This document shows, in pieces, positions 16,904 through 24,722 of a stretch of DNA of 64,000 nucleotides. The DNA lies in NCBI GenBank assembly GCA_964546585.1, contig CAZJKE010000008.1, forward strand, positions 1 through 64,000, read 5' to 3'. Positions within the stretch are counted from its first letter, which is position 1, and each line of letters begins with the position of its first letter. The position numbers and the translations under genes are program-made. This stretch comes from CAZJKE01 sp964546585. Its GTDB lineage: Bacteria; Planctomycetota; Phycisphaerae; Phycisphaerales; SM1A02. The notes below the pieces were generated by a model that was not told the origin of the DNA, did not search any database, and saw nothing but the letters and a program-made list of their open reading frames with translations.

Positions 16904-18102
16904 GCCAGAATGAACGAAACGATGATTGCTGCCTTGGCGATGCGAACCATGCGGTCAATTGGAAGACCGTTGATTGGGCAGCCCACGATCGCGTGCAGGT
17001 TGGCGGAGCGCTTCGCAGTCGACCCGTGCCAAGGGCTGCCATCACGCATCGAACGGCCAGCACACGCACCGATCAGCGCAAGTGTGCTCGACATCGTCAT
17101 TGCTGCTCGCATGGTGACTGTACTGCTCCCCTCCTGCCGAGAGAGCCACGCCGCTGCCGAAGCATCGGCCTGCCGCTCGAAGATTCGAGACACCGCTATC
17201 GTTCCAAAGAGGGCAGCAACAAGCGGCAGGACAACCGCCACTCCGTCCAATGCAATGCCGCTGCACACTCGTTCAACCAGAAAGAGTACTGCGAGTGCAG
17301 TGGCGCCAAGAAAGGGAAGATGGTGATGTCGCAAGTGGGCGATTTCATGGGCTGCGACCGCCTCCACTTCCCGCGGAGTCAAGCGGGCCAGCAGGAGATC
17401 GGACAGAATGATCACCCGCAAGCGAGGGAGCAATCCGACAGCCGCAGCGTTGGCCAGCCTGAACCCGGTTTCCCATCGCAGAACATTGCGCAGCCGAACA
17501 CTGCCGTCATCCGCAATACGCATGATGATCTTCCGAAGATCGCCGGGGTCCATGGGCCGCGCCGGCAGTAGAAGTCCAACGAACAGTGGCGCAGCGGAGA
17601 TCAGACCGATGACCGCCACCAACAGCACCCAGGAAGCAATCTCAGGATGCATCAATCGGCTCGCGACATCGGACATCGTGAACATGGCCAGCACTGGCAC
17701 GAGGATCAGGAATACCTGCAGCCGAAGATTGTGAACAGCCCATGACCATCGGGCCTGCCGTGGCCCGGCCACATACCAGATCGCCGCCAATCCAAGCACC
17801 AGCGGCGCGACGACGAGGACATCATCCACAAGTGGCAATCCGCGCTCCACCACTGCGGGCCAACCGGCCAACACCACCGCAAGCGACCAGGCAAGGAACA
17901 CGATCCACACCGCCATGGCGATGCCACGGTCTCTTCTCCCAATCGCCGCCGTTCGGCTTGCGACCGCGGATGTCAGGACGGCCGCCGGTGTGATGATGAC
18001 CAGGAGGAAGAGGAGCCACGGCATCGATACTTCGGTTTCGGTCCAGCCAATGTCAGCGGCGAGCAGGACAGACACCAACAGCAGCGAGCGCAGCGACAGC
18101 AT
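16891..18102 (-). CDS. M48 family membrane metallopeptidase
   Basis: A 403-residue multi-span membrane protease. The zinc site HEIAH is at residues 252-256 (AVAAHEIAHLRHHHL) and the third ligand lies in FERQAD (Glu309). About seven hydrophobic spans precede or flank it, as in HtpX/BlaR-like M48 proteins. It probably cleaves membrane or periplasmic proteins in quality control; the substrate is not predictable. The ATG shares one base with the stop of the upstream lipoprotein gene (TAATG), so the pair is translationally coupled and may act together. Confidence 0.85.
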   Translation of the reverse strand: MLSLRSLLLVSVLLAADIGWTETEVSMPWLLFLLVIITPAAVLTSAVASRTAAIGRRDRGIAMAVWIVFLAWSLAVVLAGWPAVVERGLPLVDDVLVVAPLVLGLAAIWYVAGPRQARWSWAVHNLRLQVFLILVPVLAMFTMSDVASRLMHPEIASWVLLVAVIGLISAAPLFVGLLLPARPMDPGDLRKIIMRIADDGSVRLRNVLRWETGFRLANAAAVGLLPRLRVIILSDLLLARLTPREVEAVAAHEIAHLRHHHLPFLGATALAVLFLVERVCSGIALDGVAVVLPLVAALFGTIAVSRIFERQADASAAAWLSRQEGSSTVTMRAAMTMSSTLALIGACAGRSMRDGSPWHGSTAKRSANLHAIVGCPINGLPIDRMVRIAKAAIIVSFILACTL

Positions 18103-19886
18103 TATTCGATCGGCACGGACGCAAAGACACGCCCGTCAACGGTCAATGTGCCGATGGAGTCCTCGGGACGAATCGAAACGCCGATGTCGTACCCGGACGC
18201 AGTGAACGAGATCTCAAAACGTCCGATCTGGGCCAGATACCCAAGGAGCGGCCCAGCCGTCCCAGTGAGATGCACGGTTGTTTCGTTCGTGATCTGGCTT
18301 GCAGACCAGTCCACCGTGACATCGGGCCATCGCTCGCGATCCTCAGGTGGAAACAGCATGAGTCCGGGCAGTCGAATCGTCATCGTGACTTTGGAACTGG
18401 CCGGGTCGCTTAGATCAAGATCGAATTGCGCGCTGCCACCGCCTTCAAGTGTGGAACTCCCAGAACTCCGCGATCGCTCGCCCCGCTGCATCGTCCCGAG
18501 ATCGACGACGACATGGCCGTGTCGGTAGAAGTCCACATTCATCGTGTCTTCATTGACAAACGTGAACACGAGACAGTTCGCTCGCGTGTTGTCGGCGTAG
18601 TTCTTGTCGCCCATGCCCGGGCCGGCATGATCGCCATTGCGATGCCGCTGGGCATGGTTATGAAAGTGAAAGAGGGAGTCGTACGCTGCATCGAGCATCT
18701 GCTGAGGTGCGTTGAAACGGCGATCGTGGTGGCGGACAATGGGCTCGAACTCCAATACCTCGAATCGGCCCTTCTCATCAAGAGCGATGACACCACCGTA
18801 CTCGGTCGTGTCGTCGAGCCGATCCCGCTCGGCGTAGTCAAACAGGTGGTCGGCGACTTGCGGGGTTCGGATCGCTCGTAGGGCCAGGAGGACCGCCGCC
18901 GCATCACCCCAAGTCATGACATCGCGATGCGTTCGGAATTGCTCGCTCCTCGTCGACGCCTGCCCGCCGCCTTCCGTTTCGAAGTAGTGCCGCTGCCCCT
19001 GCAGCGTTCCGTCGATATCGGTCAGCATGTCGCCGGTCGAAGTGGTCAACAGGTGCGGAGCGTGCCGGGCCGCCGCCACTGCAACAGGGATGTCGCGAAG
19101 TTCCAGGTGCAACCGGCGGGATGCCGGCATCTGTTGCAGGGCGGACACCGCCTCCACCCAGAACGCTGCGCGGTCGGGCGTTCGCAACTGGCGCATCCAG
19201 AGAATCTCCTCGCGGTTTCGAGGAAGGATGCCCAGGTCGCGCACGCCGTCTCGAAGATCCAGTAAGAGTGCGTCGTCGCTTGTTGCGTCAACAGCCGAAA
19301 CGAGTTGAAGTAATCGCTCTCGTTGGTTGAGGCGGTGGAGGAGTTCCCAGCATCGCGTGCGGTATCCCTGTTGCCAGGCCTTGTTCGATTCAGCGAAGGA
19401 TGCGAAGACCAAGTCGGTAATCGCACCGCCGCCGTGAATCGCGGCCAGTGCGCGATACTCGGGTCTTTCCTGCTCTGACTGGACCCGCTGGGTCGGTCTT
19501 GCCCAAGAGCTGACCAACGCGGCGTCGAGTTCGGTGATCTGTTGTTCGCCGATCCATTGGCAGAGTTCGGTGAGCCACGTCCAGTTGCCCATGCGGGGCA
19601 GCCGCTGGCGAATGGTGCGGATGGCGGCATCTGTATCGACTGCCCAGAGGCGATCGAGTGCCTCGCGGCGGGCGGCGTTTGTGTACCCGGGCCGCCAGAG
19701 GATCGCGTGAAGTGTCTCGCGGTAGGCGGCATTGTCCAGACCCACCTGTTCATCGAGCAATTCCATGCAGGCGACATGGATGCGTGGCGAGCGGCCTGTT
19801 TCCTGGAGGGTCGATGCAGGGTCATGGATGGTTTGGCCGCAGGCGGCCAGCACGAGCACGGCGATCAGGATCGATGGGTATCTCAT
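18102..19886 (-). CDS. Large lipoprotein of unknown function with HxHxxH motif
   Basis: A 594-residue lipoprotein: signal MRYPSILIAVLVLAAC with the lipobox cysteine at 16. The N-terminal half is helical and resembles HEAT-type repeats (REALDRLW, IRTIRQRLPRMG). Around residue 405 is DSLFHFHNHAQ followed by HRNGDHAGPG, a histidine-rich segment reminiscent of JAB/MPN-type metal sites, then a beta-rich C-terminus of about 130 residues. I do not recognise the family. It is coupled to the M48 peptidase downstream, which suggests an envelope processing pair. Confidence 0.65.
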   Translation of the reverse strand: MRYPSILIAVLVLAACGQTIHDPASTLQETGRSPRIHVACMELLDEQVGLDNAAYRETLHAILWRPGYTNAARREALDRLWAVDTDAAIRTIRQRLPRMGNWTWLTELCQWIGEQQITELDAALVSSWARPTQRVQSEQERPEYRALAAIHGGGAITDLVFASFAESNKAWQQGYRTRCWELLHRLNQRERLLQLVSAVDATSDDALLLDLRDGVRDLGILPRNREEILWMRQLRTPDRAAFWVEAVSALQQMPASRRLHLELRDIPVAVAAARHAPHLLTTSTGDMLTDIDGTLQGQRHYFETEGGGQASTRSEQFRTHRDVMTWGDAAAVLLALRAIRTPQVADHLFDYAERDRLDDTTEYGGVIALDEKGRFEVLEFEPIVRHHDRRFNAPQQMLDAAYDSLFHFHNHAQRHRNGDHAGPGMGDKNYADNTRANCLVFTFVNEDTMNVDFYRHGHVVVDLGTMQRGERSRSSGSSTLEGGGSAQFDLDLSDPASSKVTMTIRLPGLMLFPPEDRERWPDVTVDWSASQITNETTVHLTGTAGPLLGYLAQIGRFEISFTASGYDIGVSIRPEDSIGTLTVDGRVFASVPIE

Positions 19887-19943
19887 GCCCGCAGTGTAGC
19901 CCTGCTAGCCGCGATCGCCGTAGTGTCGTACCATTCAGCAATA

Positions 19944-20183
19944 GTGGACACCCATCAATTGCGAACGCAAGTCGCTGAAGTGTTGGATCTCATCCGGCCG
20001 GCCGTCCAAGCGGACGGTGGCGATGTCGAATTGGTCGATGTTGACGCCGATGGCGTGGTGTCGGTTCGGTTTCACGGAGCCTGTGTGGGGTGCCCATCGA
20101 GTGCCATGACGCTGCAGGCGGGCATTGAACAGCGGCTCAAGGACCGAATCGAGGCTGTGGCGGCCGTTGTAGCCGTCGACTAA
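19944..20183 (+). CDS. NifU C-terminal-domain iron-sulfur scaffold
   Basis: A 79-residue protein consisting only of the NifU C-terminal (Nfu) domain. The cluster-binding motif is GACVGCPSS (Cys47, Cys50), preceded by IRPAVQADGGDVELVDV, the family hallmark. It carries or delivers [4Fe-4S] clusters to apoproteins. The start is GTG at 19944, chosen because Nfu proteins begin about this far before the IRPxxxxDGG motif. It is divergent from the lipoprotein gene and lies 124 bases before csrA; the SufS-like enzyme at 2932 could supply its sulfur. Confidence 0.88.
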   Translation: MDTHQLRTQVAEVLDLIRPAVQADGGDVELVDVDADGVVSVRFHGACVGCPSSAMTLQAGIEQRLKDRIEAVAAVVAVD

Positions 20184-20307
20184 CGCTTTGCTGTACATGG
20201 AGTTCCGGGGCTGAACTCCTTGCCTGAAGTGGGTGATTGCTGGTACCCTGTGTCCTTGGTGGGACCCGCGCAGGTCGCGTGGGTGAGAGCGGCAGGAGGT
20301 CCGCAGC

Positions 20308-20526
20308 ATGCTGGTCATAACCAGACGGGAAGGCGAAGAGATTGTCATTGGTGATCCGACGAACCCGCAAGGGGTCATCCGGATCGCTTCGATCAAGGGC
20401 GACAGGGTGCGACTGGCGTTGGATTTCCCTCGGGAGATACAAGTACACCGACGCGAGGTTGCCGACCAGATTGCCCGCAGCGGACCTGCCATCGCCGGCA
20501 AGATCCGTCCCGCCGGAAACGAATAA
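20308..20526 (+). CDS. csrA: Carbon storage regulator CsrA
   Basis: A 72-residue RNA-binding translational regulator. MLVITRREGEEIVIGD and the later FPREIQVHRREV are canonical CsrA strands; Arg6-Arg7 and the RxxV segment build the RNA-binding surface. It binds GGA motifs in leader RNAs and controls carbon metabolism and, in many planctomycetes, flagella. A strong ribosome site AGGAGGT at 20294-20300 sits 7 bases before the ATG; that site contains GGA, so self-regulation is possible. No flagellar genes are in the window. Confidence 0.95.
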   Translation: MLVITRREGEEIVIGDPTNPQGVIRIASIKGDRVRLALDFPREIQVHRREVADQIARSGPAIAGKIRPAGNE

Positions 20527-20584
20527 GACAGGATTCACGGCCGAAGAGCCAGCCCGCCGCGCGCGAAACCGCCGCGCCGCTCTC

Positions 20585-20639
20585 GCATGCCTCTTGCCAA
20601 ACCGACGTACTTTCCGGGCCGCCAGCAGGGACACACCCC
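20585..20639. repeat. 55-bp direct repeat, copy 1 (left of assembly gap)
   Basis: The 55 bases from 20585 to the first N are identical to 20740-20794. The unit starts GCATGCCTCTTGCCAAACCG and ends in GGGACACACCCC. The copy touches the N run directly. Whether it is one copy joined twice by the scaffolder or a real direct repeat cannot be told from the sequence. Confidence 0.9.
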
Positions 20640-20739
20640 NNNNNNNNNNNNNNNNNNNNNNNNNNNNNNNNNNNNNNNNNNNNNNNNNNNNNNNNNNNNN
20701 NNNNNNNNNNNNNNNNNNNNNNNNNNNNNNNNNNNNNNN
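20640..20739. other. Assembly gap (100 N)
   Basis: Exactly 100 undetermined bases, the usual placeholder length for a gap of unknown size. It is bounded on both sides by identical 55-bp sequence, which suggests that a repeat array or repeated element stopped the assembly. The real length and content are unknown. Confidence 0.99.
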
Positions 20740-20794
20740 GCATGCCTCTTGCCAAACCGACGTACTTTCCGGGCCGCCAGCAGGGACACACCCC
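20740..20794. repeat. 55-bp direct repeat, copy 2 (right of assembly gap)
   Basis: Identical over 55 bases to 20585-20639 and begins at the first base after the N run. It continues into the GC-rich stretch that carries the mraZ-side terminator. On the minus strand it would be transcribed, if at all, only past that terminator. Confidence 0.9.
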
Positions 20795-21129
20795 TAGGGC
20801 ATGGGGCATCTGGGGCAAAAAAAGGTCCGCGGCGCGTGGTGGGACGCGCCGCGAACCGGGGGAAGGGGTGGCCGGGCCTCATGCCCGGCCGCTTGAGGAA
20901 AGGGTCCCACCCGCTCTCGCGGATGAGACCTGTGTTCAGTACACCGAGCATCCTTGCCGGTGCGAATCCCGTCTGAGACCGTCCGTGGTCCCCGCTCTGT
21001 GACTGGGCACATCACAGAACCAAAGTTGCGAGGTGAGCGCGCCATCCGTAGCGTCTCCCCACGCAGAACGTCGGGCATCCGTGCCCGACAAAGCCCTGCC
21101 GGAGCGTTCCCGCCGCCGTGCAGGCATGG
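20795..21129. other. Structured intergenic region downstream of mraZ, no gene seen
   Basis: About 335 bases without a credible coding frame. It is full of perfect hairpins: 20870-20890 (8-bp stem GGCCGGGC), a hairpin at about 20996-21017 (TCTGTGA/TCACAGA), and 21070-21089 (8-bp stem GTCGGGCA), besides the terminator at 20817-20857. On the minus strand these lie between the mraZ stop and that terminator, so they would form a long structured 3' region or a separate small RNA. I compared it by eye with RNase P, 6S, tmRNA and SRP RNA landmarks and found no match. Confidence 0.5.
20817..20857 (-). terminator. Strong intrinsic terminator downstream of mraZ
   Basis: On the minus strand a 14-bp stem (one G-U pair, 20844-20857 with 20824-20837) around a 6-base loop is followed directly by seven U (the A run at 20817-20823). 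This is a textbook rho-independent terminator for a minus-strand transcript. It ends the mraZ transcript or a small RNA encoded between it and mraZ. Confidence 0.9.
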
Positions 21130-21588
21130 TCATGTTCCTCTTCCCCGTCTTCCCGCTGCCTTTCGCTGCATGATCTCCCGCATGGCAGCGAGCTTCTGTG
21201 GCTTCACCTTCGCCCACTCTTCCGGATCGCACAGTTCCAAGTGATCCCTCGCCCCAAGAACCACCGCATGAGAACCAATCCCCGCCAATTCCATCAGCGA
21301 AGCAGGTAATCGAATGCGGCCCGTCTTGTCCAATTCGAGACGCTGTGACTGCGAAAACAATACTTGCACAATGTCCATCTCGTCGTCGTCGGGCAGCAAG
21401 GTGTCCTCGAGATTGGCGGCCATGCGAATGAAGGTCTCCTCCGGCCACACCCAAATGCCACCATTGGGCCCTGGCGTCGCATACACCACCGCCGGCAACT
21501 GCCCGGCCAACTGGGCACGGTGTTCCGTTGGAATCGACAGACGATGTTTGTCGTCGATGGCTCGATCTGTTTCGCCGGTGAAGAGCAT
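21130..21588 (-). CDS. mraZ: Transcriptional regulator MraZ
   Basis: A 152-residue protein with the two AbrB-like swapped-hairpin repeats of MraZ. It begins MLFTGETDRAIDDKHRLSIP and the second repeat contains QRLELDKTGRIRLPASLMEL, both matching the family's conserved DxxGRxxxP pattern. MraZ binds TGGG repeats upstream of its own gene and usually controls the division and cell-wall (dcw) cluster. I chose the ATG at 21588 over one at 21654 because the operator boxes at 21619-21645 would otherwise lie inside the gene; an AAGGA stretch precedes it. No rsmH, fts or mur gene follows, and a terminator lies downstream. Confidence 0.93.
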   Translation of the reverse strand: MLFTGETDRAIDDKHRLSIPTEHRAQLAGQLPAVVYATPGPNGGIWVWPEETFIRMAANLEDTLLPDDDEMDIVQVLFSQSQRLELDKTGRIRLPASLMELAGIGSHAVVLGARDHLELCDPEEWAKVKPQKLAAMREIMQRKAAGRRGRGT

Positions 21589-21618
21589 GCATGCGTCCTT
21601 GTCCTTGCCTCCAATCGG

Positions 21619-21645
21619 CCCCACCGTATCCCACCTTCTCCCACT
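21619..21645 (-). promoter_or_regulatory. MraZ-binding box: three GTGGG repeats at 10-bp spacing
   Basis: On the minus strand GTGGG occurs at 21644-21640, 21634-21630 and 21624-21620, exactly 10 bases apart and so on one face of the helix. This is the known architecture of the MraZ operator (TGGG repeats in phase). It ends about 30 bases before the mraZ start, which fits autorepression by covering the promoter. Confidence 0.88.
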
Positions 21646-21780
21646 TTGCAACACTTTTGGCGGATTTCGATCAACTGCTGGTTCTCGGACCTTGCAATCC
21701 TCTCCAGACAGCGCATTCTAAGTCGTTGGCAGAATGCCACTTGGCGTTCAGCCCCTGCTGCTGCGCATCAACACCACGCT

Positions 21781-22290
21781 ATGGCCCGTCCACAACCCAT
21801 GCACACCGCTTTGGAACGACTCCCCACCGGCACCTATGTGTTGACCTGTGGCCATGAAGGCCGCCGCGGCGGCGTCCTGACCCGATGGGTCCAACAGTGC
21901 AGCGCCGAGCCGCCATTACTCGTTGTCGCCGTCCCGCGTGGCAGACCCATCGAACCGATGATCCGCGACGCCCGCGCATTCGCCATCTGCATGGTCCCAA
22001 ACGGCGACCGACTTGCCACGCGGCGATTCGGCGAAGACGCCACGCACACCGAAGATCCCTTCCTCGCACTGCCGCTCAGAGAAGGGAAAACCGGCTCGCC
22101 GATCATCGAGTCAGCCATCGCCTGGTTCGACTGTCAACTCGTGGGACATCTCTCACCCGACGCCGACTCGCGACTCTATCTCGGCGAAGTTGTCGCCGGT
22201 GGACTCGGCACGGCAGCCCGCAACGAAAAGGCGCGAGCAACCACCCGACACGGCCGACCGCGTAGCCGTGCCAAAGCGCCATCACGCTGA
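21781..22290 (+). CDS. Flavin reductase-like (FMN-binding split barrel) protein
   Basis: A 169-residue protein of the flavin reductase-like family. The N-terminal ERLPTGTYVLTCGHEGRRGG matches the start of the FMN-binding split barrel (GxYVxT), followed by PPLLVVAVPRGRPIEPMIRDARAFAI and FGEDATHTEDPF. It probably binds FMN and supplies reduced flavin or acts as a small oxidoreductase. The C-terminal 25 residues are basic (RATTRHGRPRSRAK). Start ATG 21781; ATG 21799 is possible. It is a single gene between mraZ (divergent) and a minus-strand operon (convergent, 7 bases away). Confidence 0.75.
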   Translation: MARPQPMHTALERLPTGTYVLTCGHEGRRGGVLTRWVQQCSAEPPLLVVAVPRGRPIEPMIRDARAFAICMVPNGDRLATRRFGEDATHTEDPFLALPLREGKTGSPIIESAIAWFDCQLVGHLSPDADSRLYLGEVVAGGLGTAARNEKARATTRHGRPRSRAKAPSR

Positions 22291-22297
22291 GGCAGTA

Positions 22298-23368
22298 CTA
22301 CGCACACCGCAATTGCAGACCCTCCAGGAAACGCCGCGGCGAAGTAATTGATTGCACACGCGCCGCAAACGCTGGATCGCTCGATGGCCCCGGCCCACCT
22401 CGACCCAACAGATCGGCAAGCCACCGACACACCGCCAACTTCCCGTCCCCCGTCGCAACCGCAGCGCCAATCGTCGGGACACCACTGACCGGATGCCCGC
22501 TGCCCGCCATCAGCGGAACACCATCGCGAACGAGTTGGAGCAAATCGAGAACGCCATCCACCGAATCTCCCGCGTTTCCATGCCCGCCGCCGTGGGGAGC
22601 CCACGCCGCCAACAGGTCGCCCGCGATGTCCGCCAGACGCCAAGGCGAAGGAACAACATGCAGATACCGCAACAAACCGAGGCTGGCCATGTGCGAGGCA
22701 AGATCCGCCCGCTGCACATAGTCCCTCTCAACCAATACATGAATGGGGTTCCCGGCAGCGGCCATCGTCAGGACACACGCTGCGGGTTCCTGCCATGCGC
22801 CGCCGCCGTGCCTGTGACCGGCGATGAGGAAAAGCGGCGCCTCGTCATCAAGACCAAGATCGCGCCGCAGCGATCCCCTCGCGGCGACAAGTGATGCCGG
22901 CTCCAAACCAACCAGCGGCGCCGTGAACTGCCGCTCATCGGCACCACGCCGCCGAAGCATCGAGGCAGATCGTGATGTTGTTGGCACAATGCGCATGCCC
23001 GGAAGACAACCGCCAGCGCCAACAGCATCCACAATGGCCACGCCTTCGCCAAACCGGTCCAGATGCGACGCGATCACTGCCGCTGGCCAACCCCATGCAT
23101 AGATCCGACCAATCGGCCGCGTTCGCTCCATGGCCTGGACAACGCGGCGAACACGCGAACCCAAGGTGCGTGATCGATCCAGGCAGCCCGAGACACCGCC
23201 AACCACAGGTAACCCCGTCGCGGAAATGCGATCGACTTCCTCCTGTCCACCAAGGACCAGTACACGGTGATCATCCTCCGGCATTCCCCGCACGGTGACG
23301 CGTAACAGCCCAGCGAGGCCGCGTGGCCGTGGCAGAAGTGTTGGTGCAATCAAGTGCAGCGCAAGCAC
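22298..23368 (-). CDS. Probable GT-B-type glycosyltransferase
   Basis: A 356-residue protein starting at GTG 23368. The N-terminal half shows alternating hydrophobic strands (VLVLGG, GVAIVDAVG) and a segment IVPTTSRSASMLRRRGADE that resembles the acceptor/donor domain hinge of GT4 enzymes; then RRDLGLDDEAPLFLIAGHRH begins a second Rossmann-like half. This pattern suggests a retaining GT-B glycosyltransferase, but the usual EX7E motif is not clear, so the call is tentative. It is the last gene of a minus operon after two lipoproteins, 2 bases from the nearer one, and may act on envelope glycans. Confidence 0.5.
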   Translation of the reverse strand: MLALHLIAPTLLPRPRGLAGLLRVTVRGMPEDDHRVLVLGGQEEVDRISATGLPVVGGVSGCLDRSRTLGSRVRRVVQAMERTRPIGRIYAWGWPAAVIASHLDRFGEGVAIVDAVGAGGCLPGMRIVPTTSRSASMLRRRGADERQFTAPLVGLEPASLVAARGSLRRDLGLDDEAPLFLIAGHRHGGGAWQEPAACVLTMAAAGNPIHVLVERDYVQRADLASHMASLGLLRYLHVVPSPWRLADIAGDLLAAWAPHGGGHGNAGDSVDGVLDLLQLVRDGVPLMAGSGHPVSGVPTIGAAVATGDGKLAVCRWLADLLGRGGPGPSSDPAFAARVQSITSPRRFLEGLQLRCA

Positions 23369-23370
23369 GC

Positions 23371-24039
23371 CTACCGCCGATCCAGATTCTCGCCCAGTCG
23401 CCCGACAGTGTGCTTGTAGAACAACTCGGCGACGGCATCACCCAACTCGGTGGCAAGTTCTTCGGCGAGTTTCCTTGCCGACCGGGCGTCACTTGTGCGA
23501 GAAGGGTCGACCTTTCGCATCCCAACAATGAGCAGATGCCCCGCCTGTTCGCCCGTCTCCGAATCAGCCACAGGGAAGAGCCGTGTCCTGCTGACCGCGT
23601 CGATGACGCGCACTTCGCATGCGGCCTGTGGATCAGGTGTACGACCGTCGCTGCTCAGCCCGAATGCCTTCATCTCTACATAAATGACGATCTCGGCACC
23701 CACCGCCTCGCCAATCGAGGCCATGGACACCGCCTGTCCATGCCTGTCCTTCGACGCGACATACCTCACCGCATCTCTCGGCTCAACCATCGTGGTCAAG
23801 ACATCCTCTTCCAATAATTTCGTCGTAGCCGCGTCACCAACCACATTGCGAAGCCGTGCCGGATGCATCACATTTCGACGATCATCGACAAACACCACAG
23901 TGGATCGAGACGGCAATGTAAACACCGCATCCTCCGACGGATCCGGCGCAAGTACATAGGTCGCCCCAGCGACCACATTGCATCCCTGCATGCAGAGGCA
24001 CCACGCCGCTGTGAGCATGACCACCGCGATTGACCTCAC
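23371..24039 (-). CDS. Lipoprotein, paralogue of its upstream neighbour
   Basis: A 222-residue lipoprotein beginning at GTG 24039, which overlaps the upstream stop as GTGA; its signal (MRSIAVVMLTAAWCLCMQGC) ends in a lipobox cysteine. The soluble part has a strand VVFVDDRRNVMHP, a helix-rich segment, ASIGEAVGAEIVIYVEMKAF and a C-terminal amphipathic helix ending ELFYKHT. The same blocks occur in the same order in the upstream gene, so the two are diverged tandem copies. The fold resembles small alpha/beta lipoprotein domains such as the TolB N-terminus or CsgG type, but this is only a guess. Function unknown. Confidence 0.7.
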   Translation of the reverse strand: MRSIAVVMLTAAWCLCMQGCNVVAGATYVLAPDPSEDAVFTLPSRSTVVFVDDRRNVMHPARLRNVVGDAATTKLLEEDVLTTMVEPRDAVRYVASKDRHGQAVSMASIGEAVGAEIVIYVEMKAFGLSSDGRTPDPQAACEVRVIDAVSRTRLFPVADSETGEQAGHLLIVGMRKVDPSRTSDARSARKLAEELATELGDAVAELFYKHTVGRLGENLDRR

Positions 24040-24722
24040 GCGTCCAACTCCGGTCGGTATCGATCTGGATGCTTGGGCTCCGTATGCGTATAGAACAACC
24101 ACGCCACCTTCTGAATGAACGCCTGCAGGAGCCCCCTCCTGATGTCGTCTTCGTTGGCCTCGCTTCTGGCGAGCGTGTTTGGCCGCGTCGGAAAGGCCGC
24201 CTCCACCTCAAGGGAGTCAGCGAATCCATCACCATCGAATGATCCCGCCTCGACAATACCGATGGAGCCCTTCGAGAACCCTTCCCAAAGCCAAGTGTTG
24301 CCGTGCGGTGTCAATCTGTACGCCTGCAAGTCGATGTACACCACCCGATCCACGTGCAGCGCCGTCGCGATGTCCCCGGGCGGCATGGCACTCCACTGCG
24401 GCGTGCGGAATTGCCACTGTGCAACCACGCCGGGATGCAGCACTTTCACACCCGGAACTTCTTTCTGAATACGAGCAGACACGCCCTCGGCAATGATGCT
24501 CGCCACACCCGGATGCTCATAGTGAATCGCCAGATCCATATCGATGACAACCGCGACCGAGCGATCTTCCAGCCCCTCGTACTCCGGGAGTTTCTCGACA
24601 AGTTTCTGGTCTTCGAACTGCTGCGCAGCGGCGCCGAGGAATCCGGCGGCCGCGCACCCGAGTCCGAACCCCGACAAGAGCAGAAGTACCAGAGCCAGCA
24701 TGACCAACATGAGTCGTCGCAT
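24036..24722 (-). CDS. Lipoprotein, paralogue of its downstream neighbour
   Basis: A 228-residue lipoprotein; signal MRRLMLVMLALVLLLLSGFG followed by LGC. Matching blocks with the next gene are VAVVIDMDLAIHYEHP, GDIATALHVDRVVYIDLQAY, a short GIVEA strand and a C-terminal helix ending WLFYTHT. The ATG at 24722 shares one base with the stop of the DUF2752 gene; a longer open frame upstream runs antisense-free into that gene but is not needed. Probably anchored in the outer membrane and acting together with its paralogue. Function unknown. Confidence 0.72.
   Translation of the reverse strand: MRRLMLVMLALVLLLLSGFGLGCAAAGFLGAAAQQFEDQKLVEKLPEYEGLEDRSVAVVIDMDLAIHYEHPGVASIIAEGVSARIQKEVPGVKVLHPGVVAQWQFRTPQWSAMPPGDIATALHVDRVVYIDLQAYRLTPHGNTWLWEGFSKGSIGIVEAGSFDGDGFADSLEVEAAFPTRPNTLARSEANEDDIRRGLLQAFIQKVAWLFYTHTEPKHPDRYRPELDA

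Noticed and set aside
20930..21020. Cobalamin-riboswitch-like core on the plus strand
   Set aside because: GGTGCGAATCC followed by CCCCGCTCTGTGA resembles part of the B12 box, but the GGGAA element, the GCCACT element and the final GAGACCTGCC are missing or misplaced, and no plus-strand gene follows within a useful distance.
20880..21030. RNase P RNA
   Set aside because: GAGGAAAG and ACAGAACC occur on the plus strand as in RNase P, but they are only about 120 bases apart and cannot form P4; the other conserved regions are absent.
20936..21634. 232-residue minus-strand frame overlapping mraZ
   Set aside because: Out of frame with the conserved MraZ sequence and runs through the hairpin region; Gly/Arg-rich noise.
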